A DNA stretch of 56,093 bases from Candidatus Omnitrophus fodinae SCGC AAA011-A17 (GTDB lineage Bacteria; Omnitrophota; Omnitrophia; Omnitrophales; Omnitrophaceae): assembly GCA_000405945.1 (NCBI GenBank), contig ASOC01000001.1, forward strand, positions 1 to 56,093. Reading direction: 5' to 3'. Below the pieces are notes generated by a model. That model was not told the origin of the DNA. It did not search any database and was given only the letters and a program-made list of their open reading frames with translations. Positions 35,105 to 44,077 of the stretch are shown piece by piece. A program made the translations under genes and the position numbers. Numbering within the stretch: position 1 is the stretch's first letter; every line of letters begins with the position of its first letter.

Positions 35105-36990
35105 GCGATTCGGCCCGTGTTATTGTCGAAGAGGCCATCAGTCGTGGAGACTGGAACAGGGCATTAGCGGGAATAAATCAGGCCTTTGTCAAATCGCCTA
35201 ATCCAGCAACCGCACAGTGGGTTTTGTCGCAAAAGCAACAAATAGCTGACCATTTGCCGCCCTTAAGACCTTGCCGTTTGGCAGTTCTGCGCTCATTCAC
35301 GTTTGAACCTGTGGTTCCCATGCTGCAAGTCCAGGCTTTTTTCTACGGGATCGATCTTAAGGTTCAGTTGGGAAATTTTAATACGTACGCCCAGGAGATT
35401 CTGGACCCTTCAAGCAAACTCTATGCCTATGATCCTAATATTGTGGTTCTGGCTGTGCAGACTCGTGATTTACTGCCCGATTTATGGTATCGCTATGGTG
35501 AGATTTCAACGCTGGATAAGAATCGGATGGTTGATCAAGCCTTGAAAAATATGTGCGATTGGATAACCACATTTCGGTCTCACAGCCAAGCTCACTTGAT
35601 TTTACAGACAATGGCGATACCGCCAATGCCAAACGCTGGCGTTCTCGATGGACAAGCGGGAGAGCAAAGCCAGGTTGAAACGATTCGGCGTTTCAATAGG
35701 GAATTGCGCCATGCCGCAGGCAAAGGTAAAGGCATTTTTGTCTTAGATTATGATGTTCTGATGTCGCGGTTCGGGTACCAAATTTGGAATGATGAACAGA
35801 AGTGGTTGACTATGCGGATGCCCATCGCGGCAGAATGTCTTAACCACCTGGCTAAAGAATACATGCGATTTATTTTGCCGCTTCTCGGAAAGACGTGCAA
35901 GGTGCTTGTTGTGGATCTGGACAATACTCTTTGGGGCGGGGTCATAGGTGAAGATGGTATGCGGGGGATCCAATTGGGCGGGGAGTATCCCGGCGCCGCT
36001 TATTTAGCTTTGCAAAGGGTGATTTTGGATTTTAGCCGCCGAGGTATTGCTTTGGCGGTTTCCAGCAAGAATAATTTGGCCGACGCAATGGAGGTTTTGG
36101 AGAAGCATCCCTCTATGCTGTTGCGGCTAAAAAATTTCGCGACGGTACGCATCAATTGGGTAGACAAGGTAATGAATATCCGGGAAATTGCCAAAGAATT
36201 AAACCTAGGTCTTGAGGACATGGCCTTCCTGGATGATAACCCCGTGGAACGGGAACTAGTGCGGAGTCAGCTGCCTGAAGTTTGTGTTGTGGATTTACCA
36301 TCCGATCCCATGGATTATGCCGCGGCGCTTTGGGATTGTCCTCTCTTTGAAAGAGTCAGTCAATCGGTCGAAGATCAGGAACGTGGCCGTTATTACCTGG
36401 AAGAACGGGAACGAAGAGGACTCAGACAGAGCGTCTCTTCACTCGAAGATTTTTATCATTCTCTCTGCATGGAAGCAGAGATTAAGAAAGTTTGCCCGGA
36501 AACCCTGCCGCGGGTGTCTCAGCTCACCCAAAAAACAAACCAATTCAATTTGACATCTTGCCGTCTTAGCGAACAGGAGATAACCGAATTGTTGCGTAAT
36601 CCTCAGTGGCGTGTGTATTGTCTCAGGGCACGTGACCGCTTTGGAGATAACGGACTCGTCGGCGTTGCGATCGTGGCTTATGAGGAAAAGGATTGCAATT
36701 TGAATATTCATACTTTTTTACTAAGCTGCAGGGTTATAGGCCGTGCCTTGGAAACCGCTTTGCTGGCTCAGCTTGCGCGTGAGGCTGTTATGCGAGGTGC
36801 CAGAACGCTTAGCGGCTGGTATATTCCGACTAAAAAAAATGCGTTGGTCAAGGATTTCTACCCATTACACCATTTCAAACTTGAAGCAGAAAAAGACGGC
36901 AAAGAACTTTGGAGGTTTGATCTGATGGGGAAGCAAATTGATTGCCCGCCGTGGATTAAATGCCGGTTTTTGAACGAGGAGCGTGTATGA
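35101..36990 (+). CDS. FkbH-like HAD-IIIC phosphatase/acyl loading enzyme
   Basis: A 629-residue FkbH-family protein. Residues 1-250 are an SGNH-like N-terminal domain. The HAD core has VLVVDLDNTLWGG (D272 and D274 as nucleophile and acid), AVSSKNNLADAMEVL and MAFLDDNPVERELVRSQLPEV. The last 170 residues form a GNAT-like domain (QKTNQFNLTS, FGDNGLVGVAIV). FkbH and relatives dephosphorylate 1,3-bisphosphoglycerate and load glyceryl onto an acyl carrier protein. The ACP gene follows with a four-base overlap, which strongly supports that chemistry here. The use of the acyl group is inferred to be glycan decoration. Confidence 0.85.
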   Translation: MSDSARVIVEEAISRGDWNRALAGINQAFVKSPNPATAQWVLSQKQQIADHLPPLRPCRLAVLRSFTFEPVVPMLQVQAFFYGIDLKVQLGNFNTYAQEILDPSSKLYAYDPNIVVLAVQTRDLLPDLWYRYGEISTLDKNRMVDQALKNMCDWITTFRSHSQAHLILQTMAIPPMPNAGVLDGQAGEQSQVETIRRFNRELRHAAGKGKGIFVLDYDVLMSRFGYQIWNDEQKWLTMRMPIAAECLNHLAKEYMRFILPLLGKTCKVLVVDLDNTLWGGVIGEDGMRGIQLGGEYPGAAYLALQRVILDFSRRGIALAVSSKNNLADAMEVLEKHPSMLLRLKNFATVRINWVDKVMNIREIAKELNLGLEDMAFLDDNPVERELVRSQLPEVCVVDLPSDPMDYAAALWDCPLFERVSQSVEDQERGRYYLEERERRGLRQSVSSLEDFYHSLCMEAEIKKVCPETLPRVSQLTQKTNQFNLTSCRLSEQEITELLRNPQWRVYCLRARDRFGDNGLVGVAIVAYEEKDCNLNIHTFLLSCRVIGRALETALLAQLAREAVMRGARTLSGWYIPTKKNALVKDFYPLHHFKLEAEKDGKELWRFDLMGKQIDCPPWIKCRFLNEERV

Positions 36991-37250
36991 TTACAAAATC
37001 AATTTCAGAACGCATTAGGACGATTGTTGCACAGGTTTTTAATATTCCGGGTGAGTCAATCTCGTCTCAGTCATCCAGCGATGATATTGAAAATTGGGAT
37101 TCCCTTGGGCATCTTAATTTAATGTTAGCGCTCGAACAAGAATTCAAGATCAGATTATCGCCGGAACAAATTCAGGAGATGGTAAGCCTGAACGCCATTA
37201 TTAAAATACTGGAACAATCAAACGGCGGCAATGACGCCTCAAATGCTTAG
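36987..37250 (+). CDS. Acyl carrier protein
   Basis: An 87-residue acidic acyl carrier protein. The phosphopantetheine-attachment serine is S39 in NWDSLGHLNLMLALE, matching the DSL motif, with the surrounding four-helix pattern intact. The ATG at 36987 overlaps the FkbH stop (ATGA), so the pair is co-translated. It likely carries the acyl group made by the FkbH protein, such as glyceryl. A frame reaching back to 36960 lies inside the FkbH gene and is rejected. The spacer of 66 bases to the next gene holds no clear terminator. Confidence 0.86.
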   Translation: MITKSISERIRTIVAQVFNIPGESISSQSSSDDIENWDSLGHLNLMLALEQEFKIRLSPEQIQEMVSLNAIIKILEQSNGGNDASNA

Positions 37251-37316
37251 CGGTCACGATGCGGTCAATAGCTGCTTCATGATGGGAACGCTATAAAAAA
37301 ATACGGGTTTCGGGAT

Positions 37317-38123
37317 ATGACTAAGAAGGATATTTCGGTGGTGGTGCTTACCAGCCGTGGACCTCGCCACTCTTTTTTTTGCCGTGAATTAGCACAGCAT
37401 TTTAAACTTGACGGCATTGTTGTTGATGACCGCTACCATCCGTTAGACCGCATAGTATCATTTTTAAAAAATTGCGGATTGAATCCAGTCCGCATCCTTA
37501 AAAAACTTTCACAGAAACGTAAACTCTCAGTTTTTGAGAAAAGAGACAGTTTGATTGAAGACCGGGCTTTTCCGGTTAATGGGCCTTCTTTTCCAGAAGG
37601 CGTGCCCTTGCTCATGAGCCCTGATCCGAATAGCTTGGATGCGACTCGTTGGATTAGGGACAGAAAACCTGATGTGATTGCGGTTTTTGGTACGCGTTTG
37701 ATCAAAGATCACGTGCTTTCAATTGCGAGGCTTGGAGCGCTGAATCTTCACACAGGACTGTCACCGTTTTATCGGGGAGGGCAGTGTACGTTTTGGTGTT
37801 TATACGAAGAAGATTTGGAGCACGTAGGCGTGACCGTTCATCATCTTAGCAGTAAGATTGACGGCGGGGATATCGTTTACACGTCCAAACCGGAAATTGA
37901 CGAGCAAGACACTGTCAGAAGTATTGAATGCAAGCTGGTGTGGCTTGGCTCGCGGGACATGATTCGTGCCATCGGCGAGATTGCCGGCGGGAATGCCCCT
38001 AGGATTCCACAAGTGGAAAAGGGGAAATTATTTTTGTCGAAAATGTTTACCCTCGACAAACGCCTTGAACTTGAAAAAAAGATGGCTGACGGCTTGTTGC
38101 GCAAATTGCTAAGGGTCCCGTGA
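37317..38123 (+). CDS. Formyltransferase-like enzyme (GART/Fmt fold)
   Basis: A 268-residue protein with the methionyl-tRNA-formyltransferase-type catalytic core: ALNLHTGLSPFYRGG with Asn and His, and IDGGDIVYTSKP with the catalytic Asp. Similar enzymes N-formylate amino sugars such as dTDP-4-amino sugars using formyl-tetrahydrofolate. The N-terminal 100 residues diverge from Fmt, beginning ISVVVLTSRGPRHSFFCREL. The 3' end overlaps the deacetylase gene by four bases. A sugar N-formyltransferase role after deacetylation is plausible. Another acyl transfer is also possible given the ACP module upstream. Confidence 0.77.
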   Translation: MTKKDISVVVLTSRGPRHSFFCRELAQHFKLDGIVVDDRYHPLDRIVSFLKNCGLNPVRILKKLSQKRKLSVFEKRDSLIEDRAFPVNGPSFPEGVPLLMSPDPNSLDATRWIRDRKPDVIAVFGTRLIKDHVLSIARLGALNLHTGLSPFYRGGQCTFWCLYEEDLEHVGVTVHHLSSKIDGGDIVYTSKPEIDEQDTVRSIECKLVWLGSRDMIRAIGEIAGGNAPRIPQVEKGKLFLSKMFTLDKRLELEKKMADGLLRKLLRVP

Positions 38124-39151
38124 AACAGAGGCTGAAACGGGTCGTATCGTTCATATTTTACATAACCGGTGTTACTGCCCTGGTTTTTCGCGCTGTTTTT
38201 TCAAGAAAGAATCAAGTGCTCATCCTTCTTTACCATCAAATTAAGATGCCCGGAAATTCTTATGAGGCGGCGGTTTCCGGTGAGAACTTTGAACGGCATA
38301 TGCAGTTTATCGCTAAAAAATTCAAAGTTGTATCTCTGGGAGATGCTTTGGAAATAATGCGAAGGGGCGAAATTGCGGACAAACCTTTGGCTGTGATTAC
38401 TTTTGACGATGGGTTTCGCAATAATTTCAAAACAGCGTTTCCTATTTTGACAAAATATTCAGTGCCAGCGACTTTTTTCATCACGTCGGGGAGCATGGAT
38501 AACCATGAGCCGCTGTGGACGGCCAAAGTTGAATATTATTTTAAACAGACAAGCCTGAATTGCCTTGTGCTTGAAACTTTGCCCATGTCCTGCGCTTTTG
38601 ACCTTGCTGATACTTCAAAGCGTTTTCGCGCTTGCCAGACTGTCAAGACCGCAATGAAAAAAGTATCTGACGACAGGAGGCGACTTATACTCGAAGAGAT
38701 TGAGAATATGATCGGTTTGGGAAGCGCGGCGGGCCATGAGCTTAGTTCGGAAATGCTTTCCTGGGATGAGGTCAGGAAAATGACGGCCGATCCCCTGGTA
38801 AGCATCGGTTCCCATTCAGAATCCCACAGAATGTTGGCTAATACACCCAACAATGTAATGATGGACGAATTGACACATTCGAAGATAAAGATCGAGGCTG
38901 AGATCGGAAAACGAGTCCGTTTTTTTTCGTATCCGGGAAACAGCTATAACAATCAGGTCCAGCAATGCGTACTGGAAGCGGGGTATGAAGCGGCCTGTGC
39001 TGTTGACCAAGAGATTTGCGTCTGGAATGGCGATTTATTTAAGCTTAAACGGGTGCATATTGAAGACGGCGGTCTTGATTATTTTTTGGCCCAAATCACG
39101 CTCCTGATGAACAGAGTCAGAAAACGTACGAATTTATATGACCGAGGTTAG
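38120..39151 (+). CDS. NodB-type polysaccharide deacetylase (CE4)
   Basis: CE4 deacetylase of 343 residues with a GTG start that overlaps the formyltransferase stop. Residues 10-28 are hydrophobic, suggesting a signal anchor. The NodB motifs are VITFDDGFRNNFKTAFP, IGSHSESHRML (metal His residues retained, with SES in place of the common THT) and FFSYPGNSYNN. It could deacetylate an N-acetyl sugar to create a free amine for the nearby formyl- or acyltransferases (inference). It overlaps the giant fusion gene by 14 bases. Confidence 0.84.
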   Translation: MKQRLKRVVSFIFYITGVTALVFRAVFSRKNQVLILLYHQIKMPGNSYEAAVSGENFERHMQFIAKKFKVVSLGDALEIMRRGEIADKPLAVITFDDGFRNNFKTAFPILTKYSVPATFFITSGSMDNHEPLWTAKVEYYFKQTSLNCLVLETLPMSCAFDLADTSKRFRACQTVKTAMKKVSDDRRRLILEEIENMIGLGSAAGHELSSEMLSWDEVRKMTADPLVSIGSHSESHRMLANTPNNVMMDELTHSKIKIEAEIGKRVRFFSYPGNSYNNQVQQCVLEAGYEAACAVDQEICVWNGDLFKLKRVHIEDGGLDYFLAQITLLMNRVRKRTNLYDRG

Positions 39152-42107
39152 TCAGATGACAGACTGCCCGCTGTGCGGCGAGGCTGTATCGAGGGCTTTT
39201 TTTCTTTTTATGTGGAAGGGCCAGGCCATGGTGCGGTGCACTTCCTGTGAACTTATTTATAAAACAGAAGCGCCTTCGCCGCCCATGCAGCAGTCCTTTT
39301 ACGAAAATAATTATTATGAGTCGTTGAGTGATAATTTGCCTATGATCAATCTTGCCCGTGTTCCTTTGTATAAGGAAGCGCTGTGGCAATTTGCGGGACT
39401 GAAACGAACCGGCCGTTTGCTCGACATCGGTTCCGGATACGGTGATTTTCTGAAGCTTGCCAAGGAGGATGGCTGGGATGCCTGGGGCATTGAACCATCC
39501 CGTGCCGCGAGTGACGCAGCCTCTCAGATTCAAGGCATTCATTCTTTTACCGGCACTGTCGAGCAGGCGGAGTTTCCGGCGAATCATTTTGATATCGTAA
39601 CGCTCTGGAATGTCGTGGATTGCCTGCCCGATCCTGTCGAGGTGATGAGGCGCGTTTATGAATGGCTTGCGCCCGGTGGAACAGTCATTATCAGAACGCC
39701 GAATACCTCGTTTCATCTCCAAATTCATCGAATTTATTCTGCGTTCAAGCCAATGCTTCATGCTTTGGGGTGGAAAAAAGAGGCATCGGTATTCTTGAGG
39801 TCGAATTTTGATGCTTCTACTATGAAACTTCTTTTGAAACGGGCAGGATTTGATTCCGTCAGGATGAGAAATTCTAAACCCACGCTGGGCGACGCATACC
39901 GTGTTTTTACTTTGAGTTTTTTGATGAAGTGGGCAAAGGCAGTGGTTTTTGGTTTAGCGGGATGGGTTGGATGCCTGTCTGGTCATCGAATCTTCATGGG
40001 ACCCAGCCTTTATGTGACGGCATTTAAGAACGGAACTAACCGTAGTGCGTTTGATCCGGCCATTGAAAAGCGGGTTGTGATAAAACGCTGGATTTTGTAT
40101 GCTCTGGCTGTTTGCGGCTATTTTTTTCTACTCCCGCTTTGGGGCAAACTTTTAAGAAAAGACCGCAATGTACGCATTCTTCTTTATCACAGTGTGGACA
40201 CAGCAGCCACGGGCGATATGACGGTGACTGTGGATGAGTTTGAGAAACATTTGGAGTTTATCCGTCAAAAATATCAAGTTTTGCCATTGCCTCACGCTGT
40301 ATCGGGCCTGCAAAAAGGCCGGCTTCCGGATAAACCTTCCGTTGTTTTGACCTTTGATGATGGTTATCAGGATAATCACCGCTTGGTGTATCCGGCTCTT
40401 AAACGCGCTGGTTTAAATGCCGCATTTTTCGTGCTTACAGGAAACGGCCAGGATGACCGTAAAACACGCCATTTGACGCAGGCTGGGGCGACCGAGTATC
40501 CGTTGCTGTCATGGGAAGAAGCCCAGGAAATGGGGGCTACGGGCATGGAAATCGGTTCGCACGGCAAGTCCCATGCCGGGCTATTGTCCTTGTCTGTGGA
40601 TGCCCTTGAACAGGAATTGAGAGATTCCAAACGGCTTATTGAAGACAAAACCGGCCGGCCGGTTGACTTTTTCTCTTATCCTTACGGGACCTGTTTGGAT
40701 TTTGACGGAAGGACAAAGTTTTACGCAAAACAGGCAGGGTATAAGGCCGCGCTTTCGAAAGTATTCGGAACCAATGGACTTGGTGCCGACCTTTTTGCTC
40801 TGAAACGCATCGGTGTGGAAGCCAGCGATACCTTGTTCACCCTTAGGGCGAAATTAAACGGCGCGTTGGATCTTCTTATTTTTTTCGACTTGCCGTGGGT
40901 GCGCAAAATAGTCAGAACCTTGAATCACTGGGTTTTTTCAGCAACCAACCGGGAAAAAACAGACCCCATCCTGCTGGTCAGTGTTGATTTTCCGCCTCAC
41001 ACGGACGGCGTTAGCACTATTTCCCGCGAATTGAGCGTGCGCATAGCCAATGCCGGGCATTTCATGATGGTAATCGGGCCGCAGGACAAGGGAGCCAGTG
41101 AGTTTGACGCGGAGCAAAAGTACCGGGCCTATCGCGTTCCCGGTTACGAATGGGGGTATTTGAGGTTCTTGCCCATTTTTTTAACCATGCCCTGGGTGGT
41201 TTTGCGGCACGGAATCACGAAGGTTTATGCCATGAATATTGCCTATGGCGGTTTTCTGGCCTGGCTTTTGTCTTGGGTGAGACCTTTGGAATATGTTATT
41301 TTCGCCTATGGGTATGAGTTTGAAAAGGTTAAGAAAAACTTCCTCGCGCGCCGCCTCTATCTCGATATTTACCGCAGGGCAAAAGAAATTGTCTGCTGCA
41401 GTGATTTGGTGCGTCAGCGATTGATTGACTTCGGTGTTAAAGACAGAAAAATTGAAGTGCTTTATCCGGCTGTGGACCTTGACCGTTATAAACCTGCCAC
41501 TGTGCCGGAAGGTTATTTAACGCGGTCCGGCTTATCCGGCCGCAGAATCCTCCTCACGGTGGGGCGGCTGGTTCAGCGAAAGGGTCATGACCGTGTTTTT
41601 CTCGCTTTGCCGGAAATCGTGAAAAGTGTTCCTGATGTGGTTTATTGCGTTGTTGGAATCGGCGAATATGAAAGCGCGTTAAGGGAAAAAGTTAAGCAGC
41701 TAAAACTCGAGCCTTATGTGCGCTTTATGGGCAAGCTTCAAGAACGGGAATTGATTTATCTTTACAACGCGTGTGAAATTTTCATCATGCCCAGCCGTGA
41801 AATAGCCGAGGGCGGGCATATCGAGGGATTCGGTATTGTCTTTCTGGAAGCCAATGCCTGCAAAAAGCCGGTGATTGGCGGGCGTTCCGGCGGTGTCAAG
41901 GAAGCGATTCAAGACGGCGTCACAGGTTTGCTGGTTGACCCTGAATCGCCGCGCGACATTGCCGCGAAAGTGATAAGTCTGTTGAAAGATACGGATAAGG
42001 CCCGGCGAATGGGCGAACAGGGATTTGAGTGGGTTCGTCAAAATTTCAGCTGGGAGAGGTATGTGAAAGAGTCCTACCATCTTTTGACCGGGAAGGGGCT
42101 TTCATGA
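39138..42107 (+). CDS. Trifunctional methyltransferase - NodB deacetylase - GT4 fusion
   Basis: A 989-residue chain with three catalytic domains. Residues 1-310: zinc-ribbon-like cysteines (C10, C13, C34, C37) then a class I methyltransferase with LLDIGSGYGDFLKLA near 94-108. Residues about 345-600: a NodB deacetylase with VVLTFDDGYQDNHRLVYP, MEIGSHGKSHAGLL and FFSYPYGTCLDFD. Residues about 608-989: a GT4 glycosyltransferase starting ILLVSVDFPPHTDGVST, with LLTVGRLVQRKGHDRVF and EGGHIEGFGIVFLEANA. A hydrophobic stretch near 314-335 separates the first two parts. All three active-site sets look intact. ATGs at 39138 and 39156 are both possible starts. Confidence 0.86.
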   Translation: MTEVSQMTDCPLCGEAVSRAFFLFMWKGQAMVRCTSCELIYKTEAPSPPMQQSFYENNYYESLSDNLPMINLARVPLYKEALWQFAGLKRTGRLLDIGSGYGDFLKLAKEDGWDAWGIEPSRAASDAASQIQGIHSFTGTVEQAEFPANHFDIVTLWNVVDCLPDPVEVMRRVYEWLAPGGTVIIRTPNTSFHLQIHRIYSAFKPMLHALGWKKEASVFLRSNFDASTMKLLLKRAGFDSVRMRNSKPTLGDAYRVFTLSFLMKWAKAVVFGLAGWVGCLSGHRIFMGPSLYVTAFKNGTNRSAFDPAIEKRVVIKRWILYALAVCGYFFLLPLWGKLLRKDRNVRILLYHSVDTAATGDMTVTVDEFEKHLEFIRQKYQVLPLPHAVSGLQKGRLPDKPSVVLTFDDGYQDNHRLVYPALKRAGLNAAFFVLTGNGQDDRKTRHLTQAGATEYPLLSWEEAQEMGATGMEIGSHGKSHAGLLSLSVDALEQELRDSKRLIEDKTGRPVDFFSYPYGTCLDFDGRTKFYAKQAGYKAALSKVFGTNGLGADLFALKRIGVEASDTLFTLRAKLNGALDLLIFFDLPWVRKIVRTLNHWVFSATNREKTDPILLVSVDFPPHTDGVSTISRELSVRIANAGHFMMVIGPQDKGASEFDAEQKYRAYRVPGYEWGYLRFLPIFLTMPWVVLRHGITKVYAMNIAYGGFLAWLLSWVRPLEYVIFAYGYEFEKVKKNFLARRLYLDIYRRAKEIVCCSDLVRQRLIDFGVKDRKIEVLYPAVDLDRYKPATVPEGYLTRSGLSGRRILLTVGRLVQRKGHDRVFLALPEIVKSVPDVVYCVVGIGEYESALREKVKQLKLEPYVRFMGKLQERELIYLYNACEIFIMPSREIAEGGHIEGFGIVFLEANACKKPVIGGRSGGVKEAIQDGVTGLLVDPESPRDIAAKVISLLKDTDKARRMGEQGFEWVRQNFSWERYVKESYHLLTGKGLS

Positions 42108-44077
42108 GCCTGAAAATTGCTCTATTGACCCGTTCCTCGAGGCCATCGGGCGCTCAGATGGCTTGGCGGCTGTTGCAGGCCGGTCATCAACTCACTGTGT
42201 TTGTCGAAAAAAGAAGCCGGGCCATTACCGGCGGGAGGAAAGGCCGTTTAATTTTGACGCTTATCAAGCTGGGCCCCGGTTTTCTTTTTGGACGTCTGGC
42301 TGAGACCTTCAAAATTCGAACACATTTCTATCTCCGGAAATGGTTGGGACAGAGGTTTCGAAGCCCGGTTTTCTGGTCCATTGAGGAGTTGGCCCTTCAT
42401 TATGCTTTGCGCATGTATTGGGTGGCCGACCATAACGGCCAGGACGCTCAACGATTACTGGAAGAGATGAAACCTGATATCGGGGTTCTCACCAATACCC
42501 GGCGTATACGCGCCCCTATCTTGGCGATTCCGAGACTGGGTTTTTTTAACCTTCACTTGTCCGCGCTGCCGCTGTACGCCGGCCTTGATTCCATTTTTTG
42601 GGCGCTTTATCACGGGGAAAAGGAAATCGGAGTCACGGTTCACGCCGTGGTGCCCGAACTTGACCGCGGAGCCATTGTGTTGCAGCGGAAAATACCGGTT
42701 CATTTCCTGGACACGGAAGAATCCTTGTATGACCGCGCGCTTTGGCTGGGAACGGCCTTGATGGCACGGGCTGTCAAACAAATCGAAGAGGGAAATGCCC
42801 AGTTTGTGCCGCAAGATGAGACCAAAGCGTCCTACTTTTCTTGGCCTTCGGCTTTGGACAGGGCCCGGCTGCGCAAAAGGCAGAAAGCGGAAAAAGCTCA
42901 AGCGGGTAAGGAAACCTCCAGGGTTCTCCATATTATCACGCGCATGACGCGCGGCGGGGCGCAGGAGAACACGCTGGCGACCGTCGCGTATCTCAAAAAG
43001 CTTGGATATGATGTTCTGCTTATCACGGGCCCGAGTTGGAGCCGGGAAGGCGAAATTCTCACGCAGGCCCTTGAGGAAGGGCTGCCGGTTATGATTCTTA
43101 CTGAACTTGTCCGTGAAATAAGGCCTGTCAGTGATGTTAAGGCTTTGTGCAAACTCATCCGGTATATCAAGGGCGCGCGGGTTTCTTTGGTCCATACGCA
43201 CACGTCCAAGGCCGGGCTTTTAGGCCGCCTGGCCGCTATGCTATGCAAGGTTCCCTTAATCATTCACACGCCGCACGGCCATATTTTTCACAGCTATTTT
43301 TCACCGCCAAAAGAGAAAATCTTTCTGCTGCTGGAAAGGCTGGCGGCGGCCTGGTGCCACGCTCTCATTGCCCTTACCGAGTCGGAAAAAAATGAGCATT
43401 TGGCAGTGCAGGTGGGAACGACTGATATGTGGCATGTGATTCCAAGCGGCGTGAATGAAAAAAAATTCACCGAATTTTCCGGCGAAACCTTGCGCCAGTT
43501 GCGGCATAAACTGGGCATACCGGAACAGGCGAAAATTGTGGCTTTTGTCGGCCGTTTCGCGCCGGTGAAGGGGCCGCGTTTTTTTGTGGAAGCCATGCCT
43601 CCTATTTTGAAAGAATATTCGCGCGCGCACTTTTTGATGGTGGGCGATGGCGAGGATTTGTCATTTCTTGAGCAGCGCGTGATGGACCTGGGCGTCTCGG
43701 CTCATGTTTCCTGGGCTGGGCAGACGGAACAAGTTGCCCCGTATTTTGCCTTGATGGATATGCTCGTAGTCCCTTCGCTGAATGAGGGCATGGGGCGGGT
43801 GATTGTGGAAGCGGGATTTTATGCCAAACCGGTGATTGGCTCCAAGGTGGGCGGCATCCCGGACATTATTGAGCATCATCAGACCGGATGGCTGGTCACG
43901 CCGCGGAATGAGCAGGAAATAGCGCGCGCGGTGCTTTGCCTTCTCGCTGATGAGGCAAAAGGCCGGAGATTGGGCGCGGCCCTGGAGGCCAAGGTACTGG
44001 CGGAGTACACGGAGGATTGTATGGTGAGAAAAATCGAATCGCTGTACTGCAAGTTGAATCATGAAAATTATCGTTAA
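42104..44077 (+). CDS. Formyltransferase-like - GT4 fusion protein
   Basis: A 657-residue two-domain protein. Residues 1-265 resemble the formyltransferase fold: RLGFFNLHLSALPLYAGLDS with Asn and His, and VPELDRGAIVLQRKIP with the catalytic Asp. Residues about 271-657 form a GT4 enzyme: VLHIITRMTRGGAQENTL, HTHTSKAGLLGRLAAML, VAFVGRFAPVKGPRFF and SLNEGMGRVIVEAGFYAKPV. The ATG at 42104 overlaps the previous stop, with GGAAGGGG as ribosome binding site. An upstream in-frame start at 42029 lies inside the triple-fusion gene. It may formylate or acylate an amino sugar before transferring it (inference). Confidence 0.84.
   Translation: MSLKIALLTRSSRPSGAQMAWRLLQAGHQLTVFVEKRSRAITGGRKGRLILTLIKLGPGFLFGRLAETFKIRTHFYLRKWLGQRFRSPVFWSIEELALHYALRMYWVADHNGQDAQRLLEEMKPDIGVLTNTRRIRAPILAIPRLGFFNLHLSALPLYAGLDSIFWALYHGEKEIGVTVHAVVPELDRGAIVLQRKIPVHFLDTEESLYDRALWLGTALMARAVKQIEEGNAQFVPQDETKASYFSWPSALDRARLRKRQKAEKAQAGKETSRVLHIITRMTRGGAQENTLATVAYLKKLGYDVLLITGPSWSREGEILTQALEEGLPVMILTELVREIRPVSDVKALCKLIRYIKGARVSLVHTHTSKAGLLGRLAAMLCKVPLIIHTPHGHIFHSYFSPPKEKIFLLLERLAAAWCHALIALTESEKNEHLAVQVGTTDMWHVIPSGVNEKKFTEFSGETLRQLRHKLGIPEQAKIVAFVGRFAPVKGPRFFVEAMPPILKEYSRAHFLMVGDGEDLSFLEQRVMDLGVSAHVSWAGQTEQVAPYFALMDMLVVPSLNEGMGRVIVEAGFYAKPVIGSKVGGIPDIIEHHQTGWLVTPRNEQEIARAVLCLLADEAKGRRLGAALEAKVLAEYTEDCMVRKIESLYCKLNHENYR

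Noticed and set aside
42455..43201. Long minus-strand frame opposite the formyltransferase-GT4 gene
   Set aside because: It lacks recognisable domains, and the plus-strand frame has intact formyltransferase and GT4 motifs. The same applies to similar antisense frames at 39117-39761, 43661-44404 and 46108-46770.
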